From NCBI GenBank assembly GCA_032717465.1, contig CM064690.1, positions 11,166,093 to 11,230,092 on the forward strand: DNA of 64,000 bases. Reading direction: 5' to 3'. A program made the translations under genes and the position numbers. Source of the DNA: Coenobita brevimanus (taxonomy: Eukaryota > Arthropoda > Malacostraca > Decapoda > Coenobitidae). Under the pieces are notes generated by a model. It was not told where the DNA came from, ran no database searches, and saw nothing but the letters and a program-made list of their open reading frames with translations. Positions 20,270 through 31,516 of this stretch are shown here, piece after piece (position 1 is the stretch's first letter; each line of letters starts with the position of its first letter).

Positions 20270-23200
20270 AGGGTGTGGATTAACTGAACCGGGCTGGACT
20301 GTGGGCGTGGACTAAGTGTGGGCTGGACTCCACTAAATGTTGACTGGACTATGTGTGGACTGGACAGGGCTGGACAGTGTGGGCTAGACTAGAATTGTCT
20401 GGACTGTGTGGACTGGATTGGACTGGACTGGATTGTGTGAACTAGACTAAGTGTGGACTGGTCTGGACAGTGTGGACTGGACTTGGACAGTGTGGACGGG
20501 GCTGGATAGTGTGGACTGGACGGTGAGTGTGGACTGGACCGTGAGTGTGGACTGGACTGGACTGGACGTGATTGTGGACTGGACTGGACGTGATTGTGGA
20601 CTGGACTGGACTGGACTGGACGTGATTGTGGACTGGACCGGACTGGATCGTGATTGTGGACTGGACTGGACTGGACCGTGATTGTGAACTGGACTGGACC
20701 GGGCCGTGAGTGTGAACTGGACTGGACCGGGCCGTGCGTGTGGACTGGACTGGACTGGACTAGACAATGTGGACTGGACTAGACTGGGTGTGGAATGGAC
20801 TGGACTAGACAGTGTGAACTGGACTGAACTAGACTGTGCAAACTGGACTGGACTAGATTGTGCAAACTGGATTGGACTAGACAGTGTGGACTGGACTGGA
20901 CTAGATAGTGTGGACTGGACCGGACAAGAAAGTGTGGACTGGACTGGACTGGACTGTCGACTGGATTGGACTGGACTGGACTGAGTGTGGACTGATTTGG
21001 TCTGGACTGAGTGTGGACTGGACTGGACTGGACTGAGTGTGGACTGGACTGGACTGGACTGAGTGTGGACTGGATTGGACTGAGTGTATTGGACTCGACT
21101 GAGTGTGGACTTGATCGGACTGGGTGTGGACTGGACTGGAATGGTTGTGGACTAGAGTGGACTGGTTGTGGATTGAACTGGACGGTGTGGACTGGACTGC
21201 GTGGACTGGACATACTGGACTGGGGGTGAGGACTGGACTGGGCTGAGTGTGGACTGGACTGGACTGGACTGGAATGTGAGTGTGGACTGGACCAAACTGG
21301 AAATGGTGTAGACTGGACTGGACTGGGCTGCGGATATGGACTGGACTGGACTGTGGGTGTGGACAGGACTGGACAATGGGTGTGGACTGGACTACGGGTA
21401 TGGATGTGAACTGGACTATGGGTATGGATGTGAACTGGACTGTGGGTGTGGATGTGGACTGGACTGTGGGTGTGGATGTGGACTGGACTACGGGTGTGGA
21501 TGTGGACTGGAGTGTGGGTGTGGATGTGGACTGGAGTGTGGGTGTGGGTGTGGACTGGAGTGTGGATGTGGACTGGAGTGTGGATGTGGGTGTGGACTGG
21601 AGTGTGGATGTGGGTGTGGACTGAAGTGTGGGTGTGGGTGTGGACTGGAGTGTGGGTGTGGGTGTGGACTGGAGTGTGGGTGTGGGTGTGGACTGGAGTG
21701 TGGGTGTGGGTGTGGACTGGACTGTGGCTGTGGACTGGACAGTGGGTGTGGGTGTGGACTGGGCTGGACTCTGGGTGAGGATGTGGACTGGACTGGACTC
21801 TGGGTGTGGGTGTGGACTGGTTTGGACTCTGGGTGTGGGTGTGGACTGAACTGTGGGTGTGGATTGGACTGAGTGTGGGTGTGAATTGGACTGAGTGTGG
21901 CTGTGGACTGGACTGGACAGTGGGTGTGGACATGACTAGACAGTGGGTCTGGATTGGACTACGGGAATCAGTGTGGACTGGACTGTTGGTGTGAACTGGA
22001 ATGCGGGTGTGGATGTGGACTGGACTGTGGGTTTGGATGTGGACTGGAATGTGGGTGTGGATGTGGACTGGACTGTGGGTGTGGGTGTGGACTGAATTGT
22101 GGGTGTGGACTGGACTGTGGGTGTGGGTGTGGATCGGGCTGTGGGTGTGGGTGTGGACTGGACTGTGGGTGTGGGTGTGGGTGTGGACTGGACTGGACTC
22201 TGGGTATGGGTGTGGACTGGACTGGACAGTGGGTGTGGACTGGACTAGACAGTGGGTCTGGATTCGACTACGGGTGTCAGCGTGGACTGGACTGTGGGTG
22301 TGGACTGGAATGCGTGTGTGGATGTGGACTGGAATGTGGGTTTGGATGTGGACTGGAATGTGGGTTTGGATGTGGACTAGACTGTGGGTGTGGATGTTGA
22401 CTGGACTGTGGGTGTGGACTGGACTGGGGGTGTGGATGGGGACTGGACTGGGGGTGTGGGTGTGGATCGGGCTGTGGGTGTGGGTGTGGGTGTGGACTGG
22501 ACTGTGGGTGTGGGTGTGGACTGGACTGGACTCTGGGTGTGGGTGTGGAATGGACTATGGGTGAGGGTGTGTACTGGACTGTGTGGGTGTGTACTGGACT
22601 GTGTGGGCGTGGAGTGGACTGAGGGTGTGGGTGTTGACTGGACTGTGGATGTGGACTGTACTGGACCGTGGATGTGGACTGGACTGTGGGTGTGGACTAG
22701 ACTGTGGGTGTGGGTGTGGACTGGACTGTGGGTTTGGACTGGGCTGTGGGTGTGGACTGGACTGTGGGTATGGACTGCACTGGACTGTGGGTGAGGATTG
22801 CACTGGACAGTGGGTGTGGTCTGGACTGTGGGTGAGGGTGTGGAAAGGACTAGACAGTGGGTCTGGACTGGACTAGACAGTCGGTCTGGACTGGACTATG
22901 GGTATCAGTGTGAACTAGACTGTGCATGTGGATGTGGACTGGACTGTGGGTGTGGATGTGGACTGGACTGTGGGTGTGGATGTGGACTGGACTGTGGGTG
23001 TGGATGTGGACTGGACTGTGGGTGTGGATGTGGACTGGACTGTGGGTGTGGATGTGGACTGGACTGTGGGTGTGGATGTTGATTGGACGGTGGGTATGGA
23101 TGTGGACTGGACTATAGGTGTGGATGTGGAGATGACTGTGGGTGTGGATGTGGAGATGACTGTGGGTGTGGATGTGGACTAGACTGTGGGTGTGGATGTG

Positions 23201-23640
23201 GACTAGACTGTGGGTATGGATGTGGACTAGACTGTGGGTGTGGGTGTGGACTAGACTGTGGGTGTGGGTGTGGACTCGACTGTGGGTGTGGGTATGGACT
23301 GGACTGTAGGTGTGGGTGTGGACTGGACTGGACTGTGGATGTGGAGTGGACTGAGTATGGAGTGGACTGTGGGTGTGGACTGGACTGGACTGGACTGTGG
23401 ATGTGGAGTGGACTGAGTATGGAGTGGACTGTGGGTGTGGACTGAATTGTGGGTGTGGACTGAATTGTGGGTGTGGACTGAATTGTGGGTGTGGACTGAA
23501 TTGTGGGTGTGGACTGGACTGTGGGTGTAGACTGGACTGTGGGTGTAGACTAGACTGGACTGGACTATGAGTGTGACCTGACTTAATGGACTGGACTGTG
23601 AGTGTGACCTGACTTAATGGACTGGACTGTGCTTGTGAAC
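20270..23640. repeat. 3.4 kb GGACTG minisatellite with higher-order structure
   Basis: Core TGGACTGGAC (10-11 bp) at the left grades rightward into 24 bp units TGTGGGTGTGGATGTGGACTGGAC; seven nearly perfect ones occupy about 22920-23090. A longer-range repeat is visible: GACAGTGGGTCTGGATT followed by CTACGGG..TCAG occurs near 21945, 22250 and 22860, spacing about 307 and about 2 x 310. The plus strand is strongly G over C. Long open frames here in both directions are artefacts of a repeat length divisible by three and lack of stops. Confidence 0.97.
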
Positions 23641-23799
23641 TGACAAAGAGCGGACTGACAGGGTGCGAAGTGACAGGATGTGAGCCGAAAGAATGTGAAC
23701 TGACAGGGTGTGAACTGACACGGTGTGAGTGGCTGATTTAGCTAAAGTGCTGACTGGCTAAGGCTTTGGACTGACTGGGATCAATAAAATTTAACTGAC

Positions 23800-24290
23800 A
23801 AGGTTCCAAGGTTGTGGATTGAATCAATAAGGGTATGAAGTGTTGGAGGCTGTGGATTGAATCAGTAAGGGTATGTGGTGGTGAAGGCTGTAGCCTGTAT
23901 CAATAAGGATATGTGGTGTTGGATGCTGTGGACTGAACCAGTAAGGGTATGTGGTGTTGGAGGCTGTGGACTGAATCAATAAGGATCTGTGGTGGTGGAG
24001 GATGTGGACTGAATCAGTAAAGGTATGTGGTGGTAGAGGCTGTGGACTGCATCAGTAAGGGTATGTGGTGGTGGAGGCTGTGGACTGAATCAGTAAGGGT
24101 ATGTGGTGGTGGAGGCTGTGGACTGAATCAGTAAGGGTATGTGGTGGTGGAGGCTGTGGACTGAATCAGTAAGGGTATGTGGTGGTGGAGACTGTGGACT
24201 GAATCAGTAAGGGTATGTGGTGATCATGGAGGCTGAGGACTGAATCAGTAAGGGTATGTGGTGTTGGAGGCTGTGGACTGAATCAAAAAA
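23800..24290. repeat. 36-38 bp minisatellite, about 13 copies
   Basis: Units of TGTGGACTGAATCAGTAAGG then GTATGTGGTGGTGGAGGC. Central copies (24040-24200) are almost identical; edge copies diverge. It retains the GGACTG motif of the neighbouring array. Confidence 0.95.
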
Positions 24291-24349
24291 CTTCTTAGTG
24301 ATAGTGAGCGTGGACTGTCTGAGTTTTTACTTAAAGGTGTGGGCTGTCC

Positions 24350-24555
24350 ATGGGTGTTACACTGAGTGGCTATGCCTGTGACACTGAGTGGCTATGCCTG
24401 AGACACTGAGTGGCTATGCCTGAGACACTGAGTGGCTATGCCTGAGACACTGAGAGGCTATGTGTGTGACACTGAGTGGCTATGCGTGTGACACTGAGTG
24501 GCTATGCGTGTGACACTGTGTGGCTATGCGTGTGACACTGAGTGGCTACGCGTGA
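24350..24555. repeat. 22 bp minisatellite, about 9 copies
   Basis: Units GACACTGAGTGGCTATGCCT with GA or GTG at the join. Two subfamilies lie in blocks: ATGCCTGA on the left and ATGCGTGT on the right. Confidence 0.95.
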
Positions 24556-24584
24556 GGATCGACAAGCACGTCCCAGTGTTGGAA

Positions 24585-24885
24585 GTGACAGTGACATGGA
24601 CTGATAATGACATGGACCGGCTAATGATATGGACCGGCTAATGATATGGACCAATTAATGACATGGACCAATTAATGACATGGACCAATTAATGACATGG
24701 ATCAACTAATGACAATGACTGACTAATGACATGGACTGACTAATGACATGGACTGACTAATGACATGGACTGACTGATGACATGGACCGGCTAATGACAT
24801 GGACCGACTAATGACATGGACCGACTAATGACATGGACCGGCTAATGACATGGACTGACTAATGACATGGACTAACTGACGTGGA
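24585..24885. repeat. 17 bp minisatellite, about 17 copies
   Basis: Units TAATGACATGGACTGAC with variants ACCGGC, ACCAAT and ACCGAC in local blocks, indicating stepwise amplification. Confidence 0.95.
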
Positions 24886-25090
24886 CTGAGTGATGGACTG
24901 TGGACTGGGTCAGTAGGGTTGTGGACTGACTGGGTCAGTAGGAGTATGGACTTACTGGGTCATTAGGACTATGGACTAACTGGGTCAGTAGGACTATGGA
25001 CTGACTGGGTCAGTAGGGCTGTGGACTGAATGGGTCAGTAGGGTGGACTGAATTGGTCAGTAGGGCTATGGACTGAATCAGCAAGGGTTT
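24886..25090. repeat. About 25 bp GGACTGACTGGGTCAGTAGG minisatellite
   Basis: Seven to eight imperfect units GGACTGACTGGGTCAGTAGG plus GCTAT or GACTAT. Last of the series of arrays. Confidence 0.9.
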
Positions 25091-25179
25091 GGAGTGATTG
25101 GGTGTGGACTAAAAAACTAAGGGTGTAGTGTTGGAGGGAGGACAACTAACGTTTGAAGTGATGAAGGTATGTACTGGGT

Positions 25180-25745
25180 AGAATGAAACACTCACCAGAC
25201 ACTCGCAGCCCACCTCCCGTCCCGTCGACACCTCCACTCCAGTCCGTGGCGGGACCAGCCCCCCTAGCATCACCGAGGAGGATTGGCCTGTCCTTTCCAC
25301 CTGGAGCGTCATGGCCTAGGACCTGCCCATCTGGAGGTCGAGAGTGGTTTCCTCCCTCCGCCCATCTGGACCAGGGCCTGCCTTCCCTGCGACCGTGTCT
25401 GGGCCTCTCTCCTTGGTCTCCATTTGCTGCGGGGCTGGGCGAGTCGTTATGGCCCTTTTCCACCCAGGGCAAGGGGGTTGAGGGCAGCGGCGGTGTGTTT
25501 TCCACCTGCAGTTCTTCGTCGGCGCCTTCCACTCGGCGCTGTGCCTCTGTCCACCTCTGCACGTCCCGCCCTGCCCTCCACGACCATCGTTGTGCTTGCC
25601 TGCCCTCCTTCTCACAGCCCTTCCCTGCCTTTGCTGCCTCCTCTGCCAGTCGTCGTTGTCCCCCTTATGCTCTCATTTGGAGAGCCACCTTCTGCCACTT
25701 CCCTGACGGGCTCTTTGTTTGCCCATGTCCCCATCCCAGTTGTGG
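25180..25745. other. GC-rich island with overlapping open frames, function unknown
   Basis: About 560 bases, clearly more GC-rich than its surroundings and free of tandem repeats. Frames of 222 codons (25183-25851, plus) and 138 codons (25146-25562, minus) overlap antisense. The minus frame is rich in R, G, E and P (for example GDQGERPRHGRREGRPW); the plus one is rich in P and S. I recognise neither. High GC lowers stop-codon frequency, so both may be chance. It could be a retroelement gag fragment or a CpG-type island. Confidence 0.3.
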
Positions 25746-26075
25746 GGCGAATATTTTAAACAAACAAAACTCACTAGAATACTGTAAACTGAGTAAGGTG
25801 TTGCCTAGTAATAATGAACTGGTCGAAGGTACCGAGAGGTGGAATAAGTGACGGTAGTGACTGTGGAGTTCACAGTGACTGGGCTAGTGTGCATGTGTGA
25901 CTGGGGTTGTGAATATGAGATGGTTGAGCAAGTGTGCAAAGGATAATGTGTACATGAAATGATAAAGCGTCAGTGGTGAGGTGGTACTCCAGACTTAGCA
26001 CTAACCTACACGAGGGATGGGTCAGCATTAGAGCACGAAGATGTTAACGAGTCCATAATATTCCATTATGTACTG
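25746..26075. other. No feature recognised
   Basis: Non-repetitive sequence between the GC-rich island and the foldback transposon at 26078. Confidence 0.4.
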
Positions 26076-27114
26076 TACAGTTGTGGCCAAAAATAATCAC
26101 CTATACTCCTGTACTCCGTGCCTCAGACTGGCTTGCTTATGCCCGACAAATCACACTGGAGTAAGAGGGGCTGAGAGGGAGGGGCCAGAGAGAGAAAGGA
26201 AGGTGGATGGGGGGACGAGCGATGGTGCTGGGGTGGAAGGAGGGAGAGGAGGGAAGGGAGGGAGAATGAAATAGAAGTTGTGGCCACATGATTTGCCTAT
26301 TTTCTTACATTCAGGGCATGATATAAAGGAGTTACTATTCGGTAGGTAAAACTGCATTACACCTTGTATAGCGGCGTCAGATAACAAACTTTACATAGGT
26401 GCTGATATCAAGGACTGGCTCATGAGAGAAATATACTGACGTGACATCAAACATTTGTGTGGAGCCAGATATTTGTGTTTATATCCGTGTATTCTGACTT
26501 CAGACGTAGAATGGAATCTAGATGGCTTTGACTTCCATAATGTGTGTGTAAGAAACGTCCTCTACTCTGCCATGTAATTAATTTTTGGAACTAAATATTA
26601 TATGCAACCTATGACATGGCAGTGTCCACAGAAAATATGATCACCCTCTCGGTATGCACTCCCTCCATAGTCATTATCATGCCAATTCAATAATTATTTA
26701 ATGACATCTCTATATGGAGAGGCTATTTAAAATAATTGTGCATAAAAAGGTAAATAAATTTGATATCTGTGCTCATGGGTGGATATGTTAACGGCATCTC
26801 TCATAACTGTTAGATAGAAAATGAAACAAAATCCTACCCAAACTTCCAAAATATATCTGTCAATGTTTTCCGAAACTGGTCAAGCCAAAGCAACCAGGAA
26901 AGCCTTAGTAAGTAGTCCAGTGGCTTCATGCCTTCAAAACCTCATGCATGCATCCCGGCACCGGGGAAACAATGTTGTTGATGGTTTGCTGGTTTCATCT
27001 GCACAGCCCCCACTCGTCTTTGATGTGTTGGAGGAGGCGGGCCCGTGTCCTCTCGTTCTTTGTCTTCCGCGCGTAAGGTGATCAGATTTATTGCAGCTAA
27101 AAGCAGGACATTGT

Positions 27115-27117
<3 letters not shown>

Positions 27118-27171
<54 letters not shown>
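27118..27171. repeat. (TG)n microsatellite
   Basis: About 54 bases of uninterrupted TG, next to the 3' side of LINE B (as CA on the minus strand it could be the element tail). Confidence 0.98.
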
Positions 27172-27174
<3 letters not shown>

Positions 27175-27261
27175 AATGAGAAGAAGGAATCAAAAGCCAG
27201 GAATCAGCAAACCGTTCCTTCCAAGGAAAAAAAAAAAAAACAATACTAAGGTGAGCCAAAT

Positions 27262-27570
27262 TCAAGATCTGTTCACTTTGAAATGCCCGGACACACTGTG
27301 TATGAAAGACTGGAGATCATAGGAAGAAGGAAATGCAGACAGAGGGAGACAGTTCCAGAGTTGACCCATTGCATAAATGAAGGACTGGGAGTAATGGTTA
27401 ACTCTTGCATTAGAGAGTTGGACAGAAAAGGGATGAGAGTTCGTTGCTAGATGAGTGCTACGCGCCCGTCGTAGAGGTGAAGGGATGAAAGCAGACAGTT
27501 CAGAGGAGCAGTGACCATGGAAGTAGCGACAGAAAAGAGATAAAGAGGCAACAGTGCAGCGAAGAGACAA
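27262..27570 (-). pseudogene. LINE B ORF2 C-terminus
   Basis: 102 codons: LFCRYFHGHCSSELSAFIP, RRARSTHLATNSHPFSVQL, SNARVNHYSQSFIYAMGQLW, NCLPLSAFPSSYDLQSFI. This is the conserved tail of many arthropod non-LTR ORF2 proteins (SF-WN-LP pattern). It ends in VNRS and a stop. Confidence 0.8.
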
Positions 27571-27630
27571 AGGTTGAAGGGAGCCAATAGGAGGAGGAGA
27601 GTTAATGAGATGGAAAGCCTTGACTCCACC

Positions 27631-28152
27631 CTATTGAGAAGAGCTGTATGTGGGGAGCCTCCCCACACATGAGAGTTGTACTCTACACAGGGGCAAAGAG
27701 GTATGGAGGCGGCTTAGCACACCTAATCTCTTGGGAGTTGATTTTACAAGAGATGTAATAAGATCTTTCCAAGATAAATCTGGAGTGAATGAAACCACAA
27801 GCATGTTCAGGGATGTTGCTGGCTTGAGCTGGATATTAGTATACAATAGTGGGTACTCCTGTGGAAGATTCTGTTGGGTTGATAGGTGCAAAAACTGAGT
27901 CTTTGATGCATGAAAAACAACAAGATTATTTTTACCCCAGTCAGAGATACGAACCAAGTCAGACATTCGGTGTGCCATAGTCTCATCCCTGGTTTGCTGA
28001 AGTAATTGCTGAGATGGATGTTGCTGGAACCGAATGGAAAGGTGAAGGGTAGAATCATCAGCGTACGAGTGGATAGGGTTAGATGTACAGCTTAGGTCAT
28101 TGATGAGTAAAAGGAAGAGCTGGTGATAGGACAGAGCCCAGAGGAACACCAC
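27631..28152 (-). pseudogene. LINE B reverse transcriptase, palm to thumb
   Basis: 173 codons starting near the PQG motif (decayed to FLWALSYHQLFLLLINDL), followed by YADD in IHSYADDSTLH, HRMSDLVRISDWGKNNLVVF, the KTQFLHLS motif and LNMLVVSFTPDLSWKDLI. Downstream frames are shifted. The YADD catalytic pair is present, but without an N-terminus this is not functional. Confidence 0.8.
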
Positions 28153-29326
28153 TGTTGATAGATCTAGGAGAAGAACGATGGCCGTCTACAACAGCGGCTA
28201 TAGAACGACCAGAAAGGAAGCTGTAGATGAAGGCACAGATAGAAGGATAGAAACAGTAAGAGATTAGTTTGGAAATTAAAGATTTATGCCAGACTCGATC
28301 GAAAGCCTTTGAGATGTCCAGTGCGATGGCAAAGTTTTCTCCAAAGTCCCAAAAGGAGGATGACCAGGAATTTGAAAGGTAGGCGAGAAGATCACCAGAG
28401 GAGCGTCCCTGACGGAACCCATACTGATGATCAGAAAAGAGGTTGTGATAGGAAAGATGCTTTAAAAATTTTTAAAGAATAGACTCGAAAACTTTTGAGT
28501 TACAGGATGTTATAGCAATTAGACGATAGTTAGAGGGTTGGGAATGGTTACCTTTCTTTGGGACTGGATGAGTGAGAGCAAATTTCCAGCAAGAAAGAAA
28601 GGTACAAGCTGAAAGACAAAGGTGAAAGCATTTACCTAGGCAGGGAGTAAGCACAGAAGCACAGTTCTAGAGGATTACAGGAGGGACTCCATCAGGCCCA
28701 TATGCCTTGTTTGTATTGAGGCCAGTGATGGCAGAAAATACATCAGCTGAAGAAATTTTAATGTCAGCCATGAGGAAGTCAGAGGGAGGAAGCACTGGAA
28801 TTGTCTAAGGTGGAATTGGAGGAGAAAGTCTGACTGAAGAGATTTGCTTTATCAGTAGAAGAAATAGCTACAGAGCCATCAGAGTAGAAACAAGGAGTGG
28901 AGAATGATGAGGTAAAGTTGTTAGAAAGGTTTTTGGCAAGGTTCCAGAAAGAGCGGGAAGAATTCGGCTTGGAGAGTTGAGAGCATTTGGTACAGATGAA
29001 ATTATTTTTAGCCGAGTGAAGAACAGACTTAGAACGATTCCAGGCAGAAACATAAAAAAGATGTGATTCAGGGGTGCGTTGGCTCCGGTACCTTTTATAG
29101 CCCTCTCCTTGTTGCGGACAGCATTAGAACAAGCGTGATTAAACCAAGGATTTCTTGCATTAGTCAAAGGATATGGGAAAGGAATGTATGCTTCCATGCC
29201 CGAGAGAATAACCTCTGTAATGCGCAAGGCACACTCAGATGGCTCTCGGCCACGGAAGCGATAATCATTCTGGGGAAAATCAAAGTAGTACTGCCTGAGG
29301 GCAGTGTGTGTGCTCATGTGCGAGTG

Positions 29327-29402
29327 TATCTCTCTCTCTCTCTCTATTTATATATAATGTGGAGAGACAGACAGACAGACAGACAGACAGAGACAGACAG
29401 AC
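29327..29402. repeat. (CT)n and (GACA)n microsatellites
   Basis: TCTCTCTC at 29329-29345, then GACA repeats at 29364-29402. They sit at the truncated 5' edge of LINE B. Confidence 0.95.
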
Positions 29403-29687
29403 AATGACTTATGCGAGTGACAGCGACGGCTGCTACGCAACATCCAACCCTGAGGCTGCTCATCAAACACTAACATCTCAAACAAACTCCAATGACCAAT
29501 ATACAGTACGGTAAGGTGAATGGGCCAACCATAGTTACCAGTTAGTATTACAGATTATATATTAACAATTCGGTATTTCATTTAGTTCGGACTATGCATT
29601 TTACTCATTCTTCATAATATAATAAAAGAATGTCATATTATAACTAAAGAAATAATTTTCTAAAGGTGAGACATTTTAGATAATTTA

Positions 29688-29775
29688 CAAAAAAAAAAAA
29701 GGCAGGACATTTTAGTCATTTTAAAAAGCGGGGCAGATGTAAAAAAAAAAAAAAAAAAGAAGAAGAAGAAGAAGC
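29688..29775. repeat. Poly(A) tracts and (GAA)n
   Basis: A12 near 29689, A18 near 29741, then AGAAGAAGAAGAAG. A repeated phrase GGCAGGACATTTTAG flanks the first tract. Confidence 0.9.
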
Positions 29776-30249
29776 AGGACTGTCCCGCCTAAGGGCGGGA
29801 CTCTGGTCGCCTTATCCACGCGTTGACAATCTGGGGCCACACAATCTCGATGGCTCTGCACTAATATTTGATGTGTCACGTCAGTAGACTTCTCTCACGA
29901 ACCAGTCCTTGATATCACCACCTATATAATTTTGTTATCTGACGCCACTGAACAAAATGTAATGCAGCTTTTTCTACCGAATAGTAACTCCTCTATATGA
30001 TGCCCTGAATGAAAGAAAATAGACAAATTATGGCCACAATTTCACATTTCATTCTCCCTCCCCTACCTACCCTCCCTCCCCTCCCTCACTCCATCCCAGC
30101 ACTATCGCTCGTCCCCCCACCCACCAACCCTTCTCTCTCTGGCCCCTCCCTCTCAGTCCCTCTTACTCCAGTGTGACTTGCCGCGCATAAAGGAGCCAGT
30201 CTGAGGCACGGGGTACGGGATGGTAGGTGATTATTTACGCCCACGACTG

Positions 30250-31060
30250 TGTGTAACGTACTTCAGATGTGATCAGCCGGCAATCCACATTATTGTGTAG
30301 TCAACAGTGATACATAAAGGCCAGACATTCTATTATGTTTCACAAAACAATAAGAAAACTGGGGCTTGTTCACACCCATGGTGCTTTCAAAATTACACAA
30401 CCCTATGATAGAACTGACGAATACTAAGGGCTGACCAAGACCTAGATATGTTTAACTGAAGGCAGAGTGTTTGGAGCTAAGTCGTGAACTAAAACTAAGA
30501 TGTTCTTACTAACGACTGCGTAAAATCAGCTAAAATATTGTGAGGTTCAGCATCATCATACATTACTGGATGAGGAGGAGGAGGATATTGCAGGGTAGGC
30601 AGCTCATCCTAGGAAGGATGATCCAGCTAAGCATAGATGAGTATGGTATGAGGCAGTCCATAAGGATGCATGATTTCACTCCTGTAAATTCCATATAAAA
30701 TTAGCAGGGTTTATAATAAGTATTACCATGAGTATTAGATGTTTGTCATCGCTGAAGATATCCACTCATTATTTTGTCAAATATGTCCATAATTGCGAAT
30801 GTGGACTTACTAGGTTTACTGTATATTTCGCCCTCATCATCATGCTCTGTTGCTGCTTTTCTCATCATCTCTGGTTTCTTGTTCTCCTGCACTAGTTCCA
30901 CTGCTGTTCTCAGTACCTTTGGTGAATGTTCGGTACCCTGCTGCCCACGTCACTCCCCGTAACCAATAGCAGTGAAAAATATTGATCTCTCTGACCCGAG
31001 AAGTCATTATATATTTTTTTGTTACATAAGCAATCTTTATTTTTCTTTATTATTTATTTA
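30250..31060. other. No gene recognised
   Basis: Non-repetitive sequence with only short open frames. One plus frame at 30774-30962 is rich in hydrophobic residues but has no supporting context. Confidence 0.4.
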
Positions 31061-31077
31061 CCGTGTATAACTGGGGG

Positions 31078-31156
31078 GACACGTAGGGATGCCAACAGCA
31101 TCTGGTGTTCCCAGGCGGTCACCCATCCAAGTACTAACCAGATCCCTACGTGTCAA
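31078..31156 (-). repeat. 5S rRNA-derived snapback (3' half of 5S rRNA)
   Basis: The minus strand reads CTGGTTAGTACTTGGATGGG, TGACCGCCTGGGAACACCAG, ATGCTGTTGGCAT, which is the conserved 3' half of animal 5S rRNA including its C-box region. The 5' half is missing. The fragment is enclosed by a 12 bp perfect inverted repeat, ACACGTAGGGAT and ATCCCTACGTGT, so the strand can fold into a single hairpin. It is attached to the repeat body at 31157-31268. It is not a functional 5S gene. Confidence 0.9.
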
Positions 31157-31270
31157 GTGGGGTTGGTGGAGGATTAGTGCCCCTCCCTGTAAAACAATTA
31201 ACTCTAAGCCGTTGGCCACCCCGTTTGGGATACATGGCGTCTGGCAATGAATGAATGAATGAATGAATGT
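31157..31270 (+). mobile_element. Tetranucleotide-tailed SINE-like repeat, copy 1, (GAAT)n tail
   Basis: Body GGTTGGTGGAGGATTAGTGC, CCCTCCCTGTAAAACAATTA, GGCCACCCCGTTTGGGATAC, CATGGCGTCTGGCAATG, then (AATG)n to 31268. Other copies lie at 34655-34775, 52413-52540 and 58868-58972. Only this copy carries the 5S-derived module, which lies antisense at its 5' side. Confidence 0.75.
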
Positions 31271-31516
31271 ATAACTGGACATGAAATAAGAGCAGTATTC
31301 ATCTTCGTTTTGATTTCATAACTCATCTGTCACGAACGATGGTTTATTGTTGCAAAGTATTAGTAGGAATAAAAGTACAAACTGCTAAGCTATGCAATAA
31401 AATGGAGACATATCTGTCACCAACATCAAGTGCGTTATTGGTCAGTGTATTGATATGGCAGTTAAGGTGAAAAGTGCTAAGTAAATCAATAAAGAGCGTG
31501 CCATAAAATTTCCTAG

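Larger units (their letters stand above)
27180..29317 (-). mobile_element. LINE B: 5'-truncated non-LTR retrotransposon, same family as LINE A
   Basis: Minus-strand element from about 29317 to about 27180. In order: the linker after the endonuclease (YYFDFPQNDYRFRGREPSEC, SGMEAYIPFPYPLTNARNPW, NHACSNAVRNKERAIKGTG; 29317-28868); reverse transcriptase with IHSYADDSTLH (intact YADD, about 28060-28090); and the C-terminus with LCRYFHGHCSSELSAFIP and FSVQLSNARVNHYSQSFIYA (27570-27262). Frames are broken several times. It is the reference copy for the interrupted LINE A. The 5' side stops at (CT)n near 29327. Confidence 0.85.
26078..30249. mobile_element. Foldback transposon with about 400 bp arms, hosting LINE B (4172 bp)
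   Basis: Bases 26078-26480 are an imperfect inverted copy of 29850-30249. Shared landmarks include AATAATCACCTA, GTGCCTCAGACTGG, GGGGCCAGAGAGAGAA, AGTTACTATTCGGTAG and GACTGGCTC/CCAGTCCTTGATATCA. The left end is TA then CAGTTGTGGCCAAAAATAAT; the right end inward is CAGTCGTGGGCGTAAATAAT, next to TG rather than TA. A CAGT start and TA target indicate the Tc1/mariner superfamily. No transposase seen; the interior is dominated by LINE B and microsatellites. Confidence 0.75.

Noticed and set aside
20779..21933. A 384-codon antisense frame of HTHTPVH repeats and several plus-strand frames in the GGACTG array
   Set aside because: These arise because unit lengths are multiples of three and units lack stops; equivalent frames appear in several phases and both strands.
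24040..24290. Regular 37 bp spacing resembling a CRISPR array
   Set aside because: The whole unit repeats with no unique spacers, there are no cas genes, and the DNA is eukaryotic.
31078..31156. Functional 5S rRNA gene
   Set aside because: Only the 3' half is present and it is locked into an inverted repeat; there is no 5' half and no terminator in place.
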